Position numbers and translations under genes: made by a program. The notes beneath the pieces were generated by a model. It was not told where the DNA came from. It worked only from the letters and a program-made list of their open reading frames with translations, and did no database searches. A stretch of DNA of 64,000 nt from NCBI RefSeq assembly GCF_017753665.1, contig NZ_CP072524.1, positions 1,054,001-1,118,000 on the forward strand, given 5' to 3'. Within the stretch, counting starts at the first letter, position 1, and every line of letters begins with the position of its first letter. Below, piece by piece: positions 55,398 through 63,551 of the stretch. Source of the DNA: Neisseria sicca. Lineage in GTDB: Bacteria; Pseudomonadota; Gammaproteobacteria; Burkholderiales; Neisseriaceae.

Positions 55398-56333
55398 TTA
55401 CTCCTGAAATAAATTTAAAATTGATTCGTTATAAGAGAAAACTTGAATTCTCTCACTTCTTTCCTTAAAAGAAAGGCTAGCTTTATTAACAATGTTACTA
55501 TCCCGTGTTGGATTATAATCAGAAAACCCAATACAAATATCACTAACCAATCCAGCCGAAAAGTTTAATGCATAAGCTATCATATTCTTACAAGTCAATT
55601 CATTAAAACTTTCCCGACTATATAGATAGAATTTATTTTTACCATCAATATCAACAATAGCAGTAATAATGTCCGATGATATTAGTTCAATAGGCAGAAA
55701 TTTCCCCTTCCTATCCGAATCAACCAAAATAGATGTTCCAATTTTAGGGTAATAAAATTGATAATTTCCATTCGATTTACTTGATAAGTCATTTATAACT
55801 TTTAAAATAAAACTAGCTCTGCCACTATCTATAATATAATAAGGTGTATCTCCATCTAAACTCGGCTTGGATCTCGCAATGACTGGCAGAATATTTCTAT
55901 CAATATTGTCTTTATCATTATGCAACCAAACTAGAACGCCTATGTGCCTTACATTAACCTTGGCTTTATATGATTCAATAAGAGAATCAATTTCTGAATT
56001 ATATTTTGCACACTGGATAATCTGCTCTAGTTCTTTAATGTCATTATTAAATTTTCGTCTAATATCTGATTCCAAATCAGAATATCCATCCCAATTATGT
56101 TTAACTGAAACATGGGCAACTACTGTAGTTTCATCATGAAATGGATTATCATATATATAAACAATATCATCCCCATGACTTTTCCTTTGGTTACCTGAAT
56201 CGTTTATATGATTGCTATTATTGCAGTTGATAGAAATATTTTGAATCTTATGCTTCCAGCCAATTTTCTCTAACAAAGTTGATGCAAGTTTTTCACCAAC
56301 TTCTCCAGATTTTTTAGAGTTTTCACCTGACAT
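55398..56333 (-). CDS. probable PD-(D/E)XK nuclease-fold protein
   Basis: A 311-residue AT-rich protein. The N-terminal 120 residues read as a restriction-endonuclease-like core: helix with GEVGEKLASTLLEKIGW, then GDDIVYIYDN and, in the next strand, VVAHVSVKHNWDGY, giving E...D...xxK. The C-terminal half has a beta-rich region (ISSDIITAIVDIDGKNKFYLYS). It starts with AGGAG two bases past the NdpA-like gene. The nuclease call is by pattern, without a clear family. Confidence 0.55.
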   Translation of the reverse strand: MSGENSKKSGEVGEKLASTLLEKIGWKHKIQNISINCNNSNHINDSGNQRKSHGDDIVYIYDNPFHDETTVVAHVSVKHNWDGYSDLESDIRRKFNNDIKELEQIIQCAKYNSEIDSLIESYKAKVNVRHIGVLVWLHNDKDNIDRNILPVIARSKPSLDGDTPYYIIDSGRASFILKVINDLSSKSNGNYQFYYPKIGTSILVDSDRKGKFLPIELISSDIITAIVDIDGKNKFYLYSRESFNELTCKNMIAYALNFSAGLVSDICIGFSDYNPTRDSNIVNKASLSFKERSERIQVFSYNESILNLFQE

Positions 56334-56335
56334 AT

Positions 56336-57346
56336 TTATTCTCCTTTTCTATTAATATCAACAATAGCTCTTAAACCAAACTCAGTATCTTGCACATCAA
56401 TAGATGATATTTTCAAACTTGGTTCTGACAATACAATATTTACTCCTTTAGATATGCTTATCTTAGATATCACTTCCCTAACTTTCTTTGATAATATCTG
56501 TGTTTCAACCGAAAAATCGTCATCAACCACTAAACCACTCTTAACACCGATACCATCCACTATAGAATCAAAGTCATTCCTTTCAATAAAGGGGCTTGAT
56601 ATTTCTCTCAACTTATGGATGGATAAAGCATCTTCATTAACCAACGCTTCAGAAAAATTTAGATGATCTTGTGGCAAACTTATCTTACTTGATACTGCCT
56701 TCGTAACAGAACTTAAAACTTGCACATATTTTTGTGTCGTATTTTTAGGAATGGCTTTTATAAAACTATCAAGCCAATATTTCGTTTTCTTTCCAAGATT
56801 ATCTACAATGAATACCGTATTATCTACTGATAAAACTACCGCTCCCTTTTGAATAGAATCAACAGCAATGCCTTTTTTTTTCACGATATTAATCGTATGA
56901 TGATTATTTTTAATATCTAAATAAATATTTTTAGATTCAATTCTAAACAATCCAATTGCTTGGATTTCTAAATTATTTATTATTATTCCATCATACAATA
57001 TTTCAATAAACTCCCCCCCTCCAATATTGGGGTGGGTTGAAGATATATATAAATGCTTCGCTATAGCCCCTGAAGCGGCAACAAATTCATTTTCATCTTT
57101 AAATACTAACGATGAATAGTGTTTAATCAGATTTAAATTAATATCAGACTCATGATTTAATAAGTATTCATTTTCACTATTTACAACAGGGGCTAAGAAG
57201 AATTTAAGTAAAAGATTATCTAGAGTTGCGTCATGCTCTGACTCCGCATCAGATAGTATCACTCCCTCATCTCTAAACTTATTCCCCACATGATGTACTA
57301 TTACTTTTTTTACTTTCGCTGCACCTAAATCCAACAAGGTATTCAT
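56336..57346 (-). CDS. NdpA/YejK-like nucleoid-associated protein
   Basis: A 336-residue AT-rich protein. VKKVIVHHVGNKFRDEGVILSDAESE at the start and ISSTHPNIGGGEFIEILYDG plus IQAIGLFRIESKN in the middle fit the 37-kDa nucleoid-associated (NdpA) family as I remember it, mainly the branch found near defence genes. NdpA itself is a DNA-bound protein of ill-defined role. The ATG at 57346 overlaps the helicase stop (ATGA), so it is coupled. A frame from 57361 is an alternative. Confidence 0.6.
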   Translation of the reverse strand: MNTLLDLGAAKVKKVIVHHVGNKFRDEGVILSDAESEHDATLDNLLLKFFLAPVVNSENEYLLNHESDINLNLIKHYSSLVFKDENEFVAASGAIAKHLYISSTHPNIGGGEFIEILYDGIIINNLEIQAIGLFRIESKNIYLDIKNNHHTINIVKKKGIAVDSIQKGAVVLSVDNTVFIVDNLGKKTKYWLDSFIKAIPKNTTQKYVQVLSSVTKAVSSKISLPQDHLNFSEALVNEDALSIHKLREISSPFIERNDFDSIVDGIGVKSGLVVDDDFSVETQILSKKVREVISKISISKGVNIVLSEPSLKISSIDVQDTEFGLRAIVDINRKGE

Positions 57347-60228
57347 CACACCATCCCCCACTCAATAAAAAACATCTCTTCTTCCTCCACTTGCTGTTGC
57401 AAATTTTGCTCCAAATCTTCGATTAGTCGATTACGCTGCGTTTCGATTTCATCTTGCTTGTCAAACAGTTCTCGGCGTTGTTTGCTGCGTTTGCTTTCCA
57501 ATTCCCGCTGTTTTTTCTGCCAGGCAAGTTTGTCTTCAAGCGTGGCGGCAGTGGCGGCGGTGCGGCGAATTTCTCTGATTTCGCGGTCGGTTTCTTTAAT
57601 TTGCTGCTCCAGATTTTGCTTTAAGTCTTCCGCCCAGTCGTCCAATTTTTGCACTTCTTGTTCAAAATAGCTCAAATTCCGCTCCGTAGTATGGTTCAGC
57701 AGCGTTTGGCGGCGGTTGTTCACATCGGCAACTAGGCTTTCTTGTGCCTTTATATCGATGCTCGCGTTGCTGATGGTGGCGGGCAGTTTCAGCAGTTTTT
57801 CGGGATCGTCTTCTTGCAGTATCTGCCCGTGTTCGGTTACGGCGGCGATGAGCAGATGCTGCTCGGTGCTGTTTAATGCGCTGACGCTGATGATTTTGGC
57901 TATCAACTGCCCGCTTTGTCCGCGATAAGCCTCAAGCGTGCTGATTTTGCTGCCGTATGCCTGATAATCCAATTGCAGGCGCGCGGGCGGACAATCGCGC
58001 TTTTTCGCCTGCGCGATGATGGCTTGTGCCAGCGGGTGCTGAATGCGGTAGAGTTTGGCATCGCCGTTTTTGCGCGGCAGTTCGTAACGCCCTGTCGGAA
58101 TCGGTTCATTCAGCTCTGCCGTATAACGCGCAGGCAGTTTTTTCAGCACAAAGCCGTCTGAATCAAAATCGGCGTCATCACCCAATTCGCTTTGGGTTAA
58201 ATCCAATAAGAGACGTTCATATTTATCCCGCGCATTTTTGCTTTCCGTATCCCGCAAGCGTAATTTTTCGCGCACTTTTTCATCAAAATTTTCAAATAGG
58301 GTCTGGCGCGCTTTCATCATGTTTTGATTGATTTCGTCTGAAAGCTCGTGTTGCAACTCGTCAAATGCGTTTTTGATGTCTTCGGGCTGTCGGCAATTTT
58401 GGTAGATTTCGGCAATGCGCCGTTCGATATCCACGCCCGAACCGATCGCCCCCAACACTTCGTCGCTGGCGCCGAATACGCCGTCGAAAAGCTGAAATTT
58501 TTTCTCTAAAAGTTCGTACACGCGGGCATCGGCTTCATTGCTTTCATCGACAAAATTCACCACAACCACATCGTGCTTTTGTCCGTAACGGTGGCACCGT
58601 CCGATGCGCTGTTCGACACGTTGAGGATTCCACGGTAAATCGTAATTGATAATGAGGGAGCAAAATTGCAAGTTGATACCTTCTGCACCTGCTTCAGTGG
58701 CAATCATGATGGTGCCATGCTCTTTGAAATGTTCTACCAAAGCGGCACGGGTGTCAGCGGTTTTGGAACCGGTAATTTTATCGCTGCCTTCATGCCGTTT
58801 GAGCCAGTCTTTATAGATTTTTTGGGCTTGTGGGTCACTGTTTGTGCCATTGAATAACACGATACCATCACCATTCTCGCCTGCGTAGTCAGTTTGGGCA
58901 AGACATTCTAAGAGATAGGCTTGGGTGCGTTTGGATTCGGTAAAAATAATGGCTTTTTGCTCCGCACCAAGTTCTTTCAATTTGCCAAAGGCTGTGGAAA
59001 GTGCGGTCAATAATGCACGGCTTTTTGCGTCTTCTCGAATGTTTTCGGCAAGTTGTTTAAAATGTTTAAGCTCTTTAATTTCATCGGCAATCGCTTGATA
59101 TTCATCAGCAGTCAGAATGTTCGATCCGCTTTCTTCTTCCCATTCTTCTGCAGTTTCATCTAAGCTTTCATAATCTTCGTCCAGAGTTTCGACCAGGTCT
59201 TGTGCGGTTGATTCTGCCAATACACCTTGCAGGCGTTTGGTCATAGTATCCAGTGCACCAGCAATAGCACGGCTACTAGAGGCTAAAAGTTTCCACAATA
59301 CTAGTGAAATAAGCTGTCGTTGTCCTTCTGGCATTGCTTGCAGATTTGGACGGCGCAGGTATTCGGCAACCAAATGAGAAAATTCTCGTTCTTGGTCGGA
59401 TGGCGTAAATTTTTGCAGGATGGCAAGGCGCTGAGTGTAGGGAACATAGGCCTGTACTTGGCGGCGTAAGGTACGCTGGCAAACAGGGCTGAGTCGCTGG
59501 CGCAGATGGGATAAGGTCTGTTCTGTGGCCTTTGCACCGAATTGAGCACGAAAACTATCTAAGTCGCCAAAAACACGGTCATCTATCATGCTGACCAAGC
59601 CGTAAAGTTCAAGCAGAGAATTTTGCAAGGGAGTAGCAGTTAATAGGACTTTGCTGGACACGTTTTCCAATGCTTCTTTTAACGTTTTACCGATAACATT
59701 GTTTTTCTTATAAACATTGCGCAGACGATGAGCCTCATCTAATACAACCAAATCCCATCCAATTTGCTTAATATCATCCGCTTTAGATTTAGCAAATTGA
59801 TAGGAGCAGATAACGGGATTTTCTTGACGAAAAGGGTTTTTACCTGCTTTTTTTATGGCATTGTAGCTTTTAGCCTCCAAAATTGTGCCCTGCAAGCCAA
59901 ATTTTTCCTGTAACTCTTGATGCCATTGTTTGCGTAAGTTGGCTGGGGTGATAATCAGAATTTTACGTTTGCGTTCTGCCCAATGCTGCAATATTACCAA
60001 GCCCGCTTCGATGGTTTTTCCTAAACCTACTTCATCTGCCAAAATCACACCTTTCGACAACGGATTTTTGCAGGCAAACAAAGCTGCATCAACTTGATGT
60101 GGGTTTAAATCGACTTGGGCATCAACCAATGTTGTTGCTAAGGAGTCCATACTGCCACCCTCGGCTTGACGGGTTAAAAGCCAGGAGTAGTATCGAGCTT
60201 GATGTGGTGTCAGTTGAGATTGGGACAT
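57346..60228 (-). CDS. SNF2/RapA-type helicase
   Basis: A 960-residue superfamily 2 ATPase. Walker A is VILADEVGLGKTIEAGLVIL near residue 68, box II VLDEAHRLRN near 158, and the C-terminal helicase lobe has WNPQRVEQRIGRCHRYGQKHDV, the SNF2 motif VI. A long coiled-coil lies near the C-terminus (residues 840-950, many Glu/Arg/Gln), ending EEEEMFFIEWG. It is the first gene of the seven-gene module, 96 bases after cas3. Confidence 0.85.
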   Translation of the reverse strand: MSQSQLTPHQARYYSWLLTRQAEGGSMDSLATTLVDAQVDLNPHQVDAALFACKNPLSKGVILADEVGLGKTIEAGLVILQHWAERKRKILIITPANLRKQWHQELQEKFGLQGTILEAKSYNAIKKAGKNPFRQENPVICSYQFAKSKADDIKQIGWDLVVLDEAHRLRNVYKKNNVIGKTLKEALENVSSKVLLTATPLQNSLLELYGLVSMIDDRVFGDLDSFRAQFGAKATEQTLSHLRQRLSPVCQRTLRRQVQAYVPYTQRLAILQKFTPSDQEREFSHLVAEYLRRPNLQAMPEGQRQLISLVLWKLLASSSRAIAGALDTMTKRLQGVLAESTAQDLVETLDEDYESLDETAEEWEEESGSNILTADEYQAIADEIKELKHFKQLAENIREDAKSRALLTALSTAFGKLKELGAEQKAIIFTESKRTQAYLLECLAQTDYAGENGDGIVLFNGTNSDPQAQKIYKDWLKRHEGSDKITGSKTADTRAALVEHFKEHGTIMIATEAGAEGINLQFCSLIINYDLPWNPQRVEQRIGRCHRYGQKHDVVVVNFVDESNEADARVYELLEKKFQLFDGVFGASDEVLGAIGSGVDIERRIAEIYQNCRQPEDIKNAFDELQHELSDEINQNMMKARQTLFENFDEKVREKLRLRDTESKNARDKYERLLLDLTQSELGDDADFDSDGFVLKKLPARYTAELNEPIPTGRYELPRKNGDAKLYRIQHPLAQAIIAQAKKRDCPPARLQLDYQAYGSKISTLEAYRGQSGQLIAKIISVSALNSTEQHLLIAAVTEHGQILQEDDPEKLLKLPATISNASIDIKAQESLVADVNNRRQTLLNHTTERNLSYFEQEVQKLDDWAEDLKQNLEQQIKETDREIREIRRTAATAATLEDKLAWQKKQRELESKRSKQRRELFDKQDEIETQRNRLIEDLEQNLQQQVEEEEMFFIEWGMV

Positions 60229-60324
60229 GGTCTTAATTTTCTCCAAATTACTTTTTAAGCCACAGGAAGGATATGCCTTTTAAAGGTAAAAATCAAATTA
60301 ATATTCTATAAATTATAAGTTAGT

Positions 60325-62712
60325 TTAAAACACCAGACTCTCCCTCTTCAAAAACTCCACATCCTCCCAAGAAAGCCCCGCCACTTCATCATACAAATCC
60401 AGTCCAATCAGCGTATAAAACTGTTTGCCGAAGTTTTTCTCGTTAATCGGTTCGATACGTCCTGCTTTATACAAAGCGGCGAGGGCTTTTTCGGGGATTT
60501 GGACGGTGTAGGGTTGCAGTTTGCGTAAGAGTCCGCCGATGTGGTCGGCGTGGTGCAGGCTGCTAATGAGGCTTTCAGCCTCAGCATCAAACGGAATAAT
60601 CAGCGGCTGCATGTGGCTTTCGATCATGCGGAACTTGTCGGCGATGGTTTGGAATGGGAAATCGAGGCTTTGCCCTGTATCGTTGTGCATTTTCAGAATT
60701 TTTTTATTGTCCAGTTCACTGCCTTTTAATTGATAAAGCTCGGCGAAGTAGGCGGCGACGGCTTGGGTGGATAAGAGGTCGTCTGAAAACTCATCGGCGG
60801 TCAGGCGCATAACGGCGGCTTGGACGGCAAGTTCGGGCGGGGCTTGCCATTTATCTTCGGGTGCGAATATCCAGACAAAGCTGTTTTCAGACGGCCTTTT
60901 GCCTTCGCGGTTGCAGCGTCCTGCGGCTTGCGCAACGCTGTCTAAACCTGCTTCGGCGCGCATCACCAGCGGGAAATCGACATCAACGCCGGCTTCGATT
61001 AAAGACGTGGCGATAACGCGGCAGGGTTCGCCGTTTTTCAGACGACATCGAATCTCATCGAGCTTTTGGCTGCGGTGTTTGGCGCACATTAAGGTGGTCA
61101 GGTGGAACGTGCCGTCAAGGTGTTTGGCTTGGTCGTACAGGCTGCGGGCGTGGCGGCGGTTGTTGACGATAACCAGCATTTGCGGGTGTTCACCAAATTT
61201 GGTGAGCAGGTCGGCATCGGTTTGTGTGCCGATGTGCTGCACGGTGGTGCGGCGCAGTTTGTCGAAAAGTGCGGTCGGTTTTGGGGCTATTTCGCGCACG
61301 TTTTCAAAGCCGCGATAGAAGCCGTTTTCGGCTTGCACGGCTGGCTGGGTGGCGGTGCACATGACGACAGAGCAATGATAGTTTTGCGTCAATTCTTTGA
61401 CGGCTTGCATGATGGGCAGCAAAAGATTGAGCGGCAGCATTTGCGCTTCGTCGAGGATGATGACGGAGCCTGCGATGTTGTGCAGCTTGCGGCAGCGCGA
61501 GGAGCGGTCGGCAAAGAGGGATTCGAAGAATTGCACGGCGGTGGTCACGACAATCGGCGCATCCCAGTTTTCCGAGGCAAGGCGCAATTTGTCTTTGGTG
61601 GCCTCATTTTGCAGTTTGCCGTCGTCGAAGGTGCTGTGGTGTTCCAACACGGCTTGTTCGCCCAATTCGCCAAAGGCTTTGCGAAATTCGGCGGCATTTT
61701 GTTCGATGATGCTGGTGAACGGGATGACGTAAATCACGCGCCGCATGCCGTGCCGTTTGGCGTGTTCCAGCGCGAACGCCATGGAAGTGAAGGTTTTGCC
61801 GCCGCCGGTCGGCACGGTGAGCGTAAACAGCCCTTGTGCTTGCGCCGCTTGTTCTACGGCATGCTCCAGAATTTCGCTGCGCAGGCGGTTTAAAGCAGCA
61901 TTGCGTTTTTCGGCTTCGGTTTGCGCTGGAGCTTGGGTGATACGTCGTCTGAACGCGTTGATGAATTGATTGAAATTGTGTTGTAAGGCGTTTAAATCGG
62001 GATACCCGCCGCGCTCGATGGCTTTGTTTTCTAGCTTTAGATATAGTGGATTAACTTTAAACCAGTACGGCGTTGCCTCGCCTTGCCGTACTATCTGTAC
62101 TGTCTGCGGCTTCGTCGCCTTGTCCTGATTTAAATTTAATCCACTATAAAAGGCTTCGGTGTCAAGATAATCGGCATCCACCAAGCAAGAATAAAGCATT
62201 CGGGTGAAGAAGGCGTAGGAGAAAAAAGGATGATGCGCGTCGGCCTTGAGTGGCGGTGCAGACAGGTTTTGAGGGAGCTTGATTTCTTGTTGCCACAGGT
62301 TATCAAGAGCGGGAATATCTGTGTCAAATTGCAATGCTAACCGCTGCTTTAACGTGCGGCGGTTATCCCCTTCACCATTGCCATTTGCAAGCCCCGCATG
62401 GTGCCCCGCAATGCAAAACGCCATCAGCTTACCGATCACATTTCCCCAGCATTCAACTGCAATCTTGGCTCCGGCAGTAGCATGATCGATTGATGGACCA
62501 CCATGTAATCGGCGGTCAAATGGTTCCGAATATTTCCCTAAGTCATGAAGCTGTCCCGTCTGGCAGGCAATTTCCTGCGCACCAAACACCTGAGCAAACT
62601 CCGCCGCCATTTCCCCAACATTGACCGAATGGCTTTGTAAGGTTTGCCAATGTTTGTAAGGTAAGAGATTACCGAGTTCGTCTTGAGCAGAATGGGCGTA
62701 GTAAGTCGTCAT
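60325..62712 (-). CDS. cas3: CRISPR helicase-nuclease Cas3 with a 35-residue insertion
   Basis: A 795-residue Cas3. The HD nuclease has GQLHDLGKYSEP (HD at 56-57), IDHATAGA and AGHHAGL; the helicase has TVPTGGGKTFTS near residue 300 and DEAQ near 408. Directly after DADYLDTEAFY, at the end of the HD domain, an in-frame Correia element adds 35 residues (SGLNLNQDKA to VNPLY). Without it the protein reads DTEAFYLKLENKA, as in relatives. An AGGCCGTCTGAA uptake variant lies near 60889. The start has AAGGGA. Confidence 0.94.
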   Translation of the reverse strand: MTTYYAHSAQDELGNLLPYKHWQTLQSHSVNVGEMAAEFAQVFGAQEIACQTGQLHDLGKYSEPFDRRLHGGPSIDHATAGAKIAVECWGNVIGKLMAFCIAGHHAGLANGNGEGDNRRTLKQRLALQFDTDIPALDNLWQQEIKLPQNLSAPPLKADAHHPFFSYAFFTRMLYSCLVDADYLDTEAFYSGLNLNQDKATKPQTVQIVRQGEATPYWFKVNPLYLKLENKAIERGGYPDLNALQHNFNQFINAFRRRITQAPAQTEAEKRNAALNRLRSEILEHAVEQAAQAQGLFTLTVPTGGGKTFTSMAFALEHAKRHGMRRVIYVIPFTSIIEQNAAEFRKAFGELGEQAVLEHHSTFDDGKLQNEATKDKLRLASENWDAPIVVTTAVQFFESLFADRSSRCRKLHNIAGSVIILDEAQMLPLNLLLPIMQAVKELTQNYHCSVVMCTATQPAVQAENGFYRGFENVREIAPKPTALFDKLRRTTVQHIGTQTDADLLTKFGEHPQMLVIVNNRRHARSLYDQAKHLDGTFHLTTLMCAKHRSQKLDEIRCRLKNGEPCRVIATSLIEAGVDVDFPLVMRAEAGLDSVAQAAGRCNREGKRPSENSFVWIFAPEDKWQAPPELAVQAAVMRLTADEFSDDLLSTQAVAAYFAELYQLKGSELDNKKILKMHNDTGQSLDFPFQTIADKFRMIESHMQPLIIPFDAEAESLISSLHHADHIGGLLRKLQPYTVQIPEKALAALYKAGRIEPINEKNFGKQFYTLIGLDLYDEVAGLSWEDVEFLKRESLVF
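62042..62148. repeat. Correia element, short 107-bp form, inside cas3
   Basis: Bounded by TATAGTGGATTAA and TTAATCCACTATA. It equals the reverse complement of the 9310 copy apart from a 50-base internal gap that removes the IHF-site segment. Net insertion is 105 bases once the duplicated TA is discounted, a multiple of three, so the cas3 frame survives. Confidence 0.95.
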
Positions 62713-63266
62713 CTAGATTCCCTTGGGTATTTTCACAGCCGGGCTATTTCTGTTTTCTGCTACTTGTCTTTGCAAAGACAGGCTGCGGTTGCCCGTTTGT
62801 TTTGCGGATATGGACGATGCAGTCGAAATTCACATCGATTTTCTAAAATTGAAACGTGCAAAGCCTTAACGAACAAGCCATATAAATAGCTTGAAGTGTT
62901 GAAAAATCGAAAATCTGCGGAATGAGGTCGTCTGAATGACGGATAAAGGAGATAGTTAGGAATTTATGATGTTATTATTTTATTTGTTATAATTACCCGG
63001 ACATAATACAGCATTTATAATAAATAACAATATCAATTTGACTATTTGTGAGTAATGGAACAAATCAAACATGCCGAGATCACTCAAATGATGCAGATAT
63101 AACGATGACAGGTTTTCAGACGACCCGCTTGACTTTGCCCCTACATTTAGGGTTATAGTTGATTGGATTTGAACTATGGCTTGCTTCTCTGCCTCATCCT
63201 GATTTTTGTTAACCCATCATATTTTATTGGTTTTTAGACTCAATTTGTTTACAGAAAGGAAATCCT
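62713..63266. promoter_or_regulatory. cas3 upstream region with candidate guide-RNA target
   Basis: No gene is seen. On the plus strand TTC (62841-62843) precedes TAAAATT (62844-62850), which repeats the first seven bases of the mini-array spacer at 49221-49247; 11 of the first 14 bases agree. On the cas3 strand this covers a weak promoter candidate, TTAAGG and TAGAAA 18 bases apart (62869-62840). A lone uptake sequence lies near 62926. The right part is AT-rich and should carry the promoter for the CopZ-like gene. Confidence 0.5.
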
Positions 63267-63476
63267 ATGGAAACCCTTACCCTCAATATCGGCGGTATGA
63301 CCTGCGGCGGCTGCGTGAAAAGCGTTACCCGTATTTTGGAAAACACGGAAGGCGTTGCGAAAGCCGAAGTCAGTTTGGAAAACAAAAATGCGGTCATTGA
63401 ATTCGACCCTGCGAAAACCAATCCTGCCGCATTAATTGAGGCCGTGGAAGACGGCGGATACGACGCTGCTTTGTAA
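63267..63476 (+). CDS. CopZ-like heavy-metal-associated protein
   Basis: A 69-residue HMA domain with the metal site GGMTCGGCVKSV at residues 9-20 and a ferredoxin-like fold to the end. Such proteins carry Cu(I) to P-type ATPases or regulators. No ATPase is adjacent. GAAAGGAA precedes the ATG. Confidence 0.9.
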   Translation: METLTLNIGGMTCGGCVKSVTRILENTEGVAKAEVSLENKNAVIEFDPAKTNPAALIEAVEDGGYDAAL

Positions 63477-63482
63477 TCCTCC

Positions 63483-63515
63483 GAGGTCGTCTGAAAATGT
63501 TTCAGACGACCTTTT
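63483..63515. terminator. uptake-sequence terminator after the CopZ-like gene
   Basis: An inverted AGGTCGTCTGAAA pair with almost no loop and a T-run, seven bases past the stop. Confidence 0.75.
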
Positions 63516-63551
63516 GTTGTAGTGAAGTTCTTTTTGTTTGATTTGCGCCTT

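Noticed and set aside
49283..60228. DISARM or BREX as the identity of the inserted module
   Set aside because: An SNF2 helicase and a methyltransferase are present, but the methyltransferase is a Mod-type beta-class enzyme and no DrmA/DrmB, PglX, PglZ or BrxL-like protein is seen.
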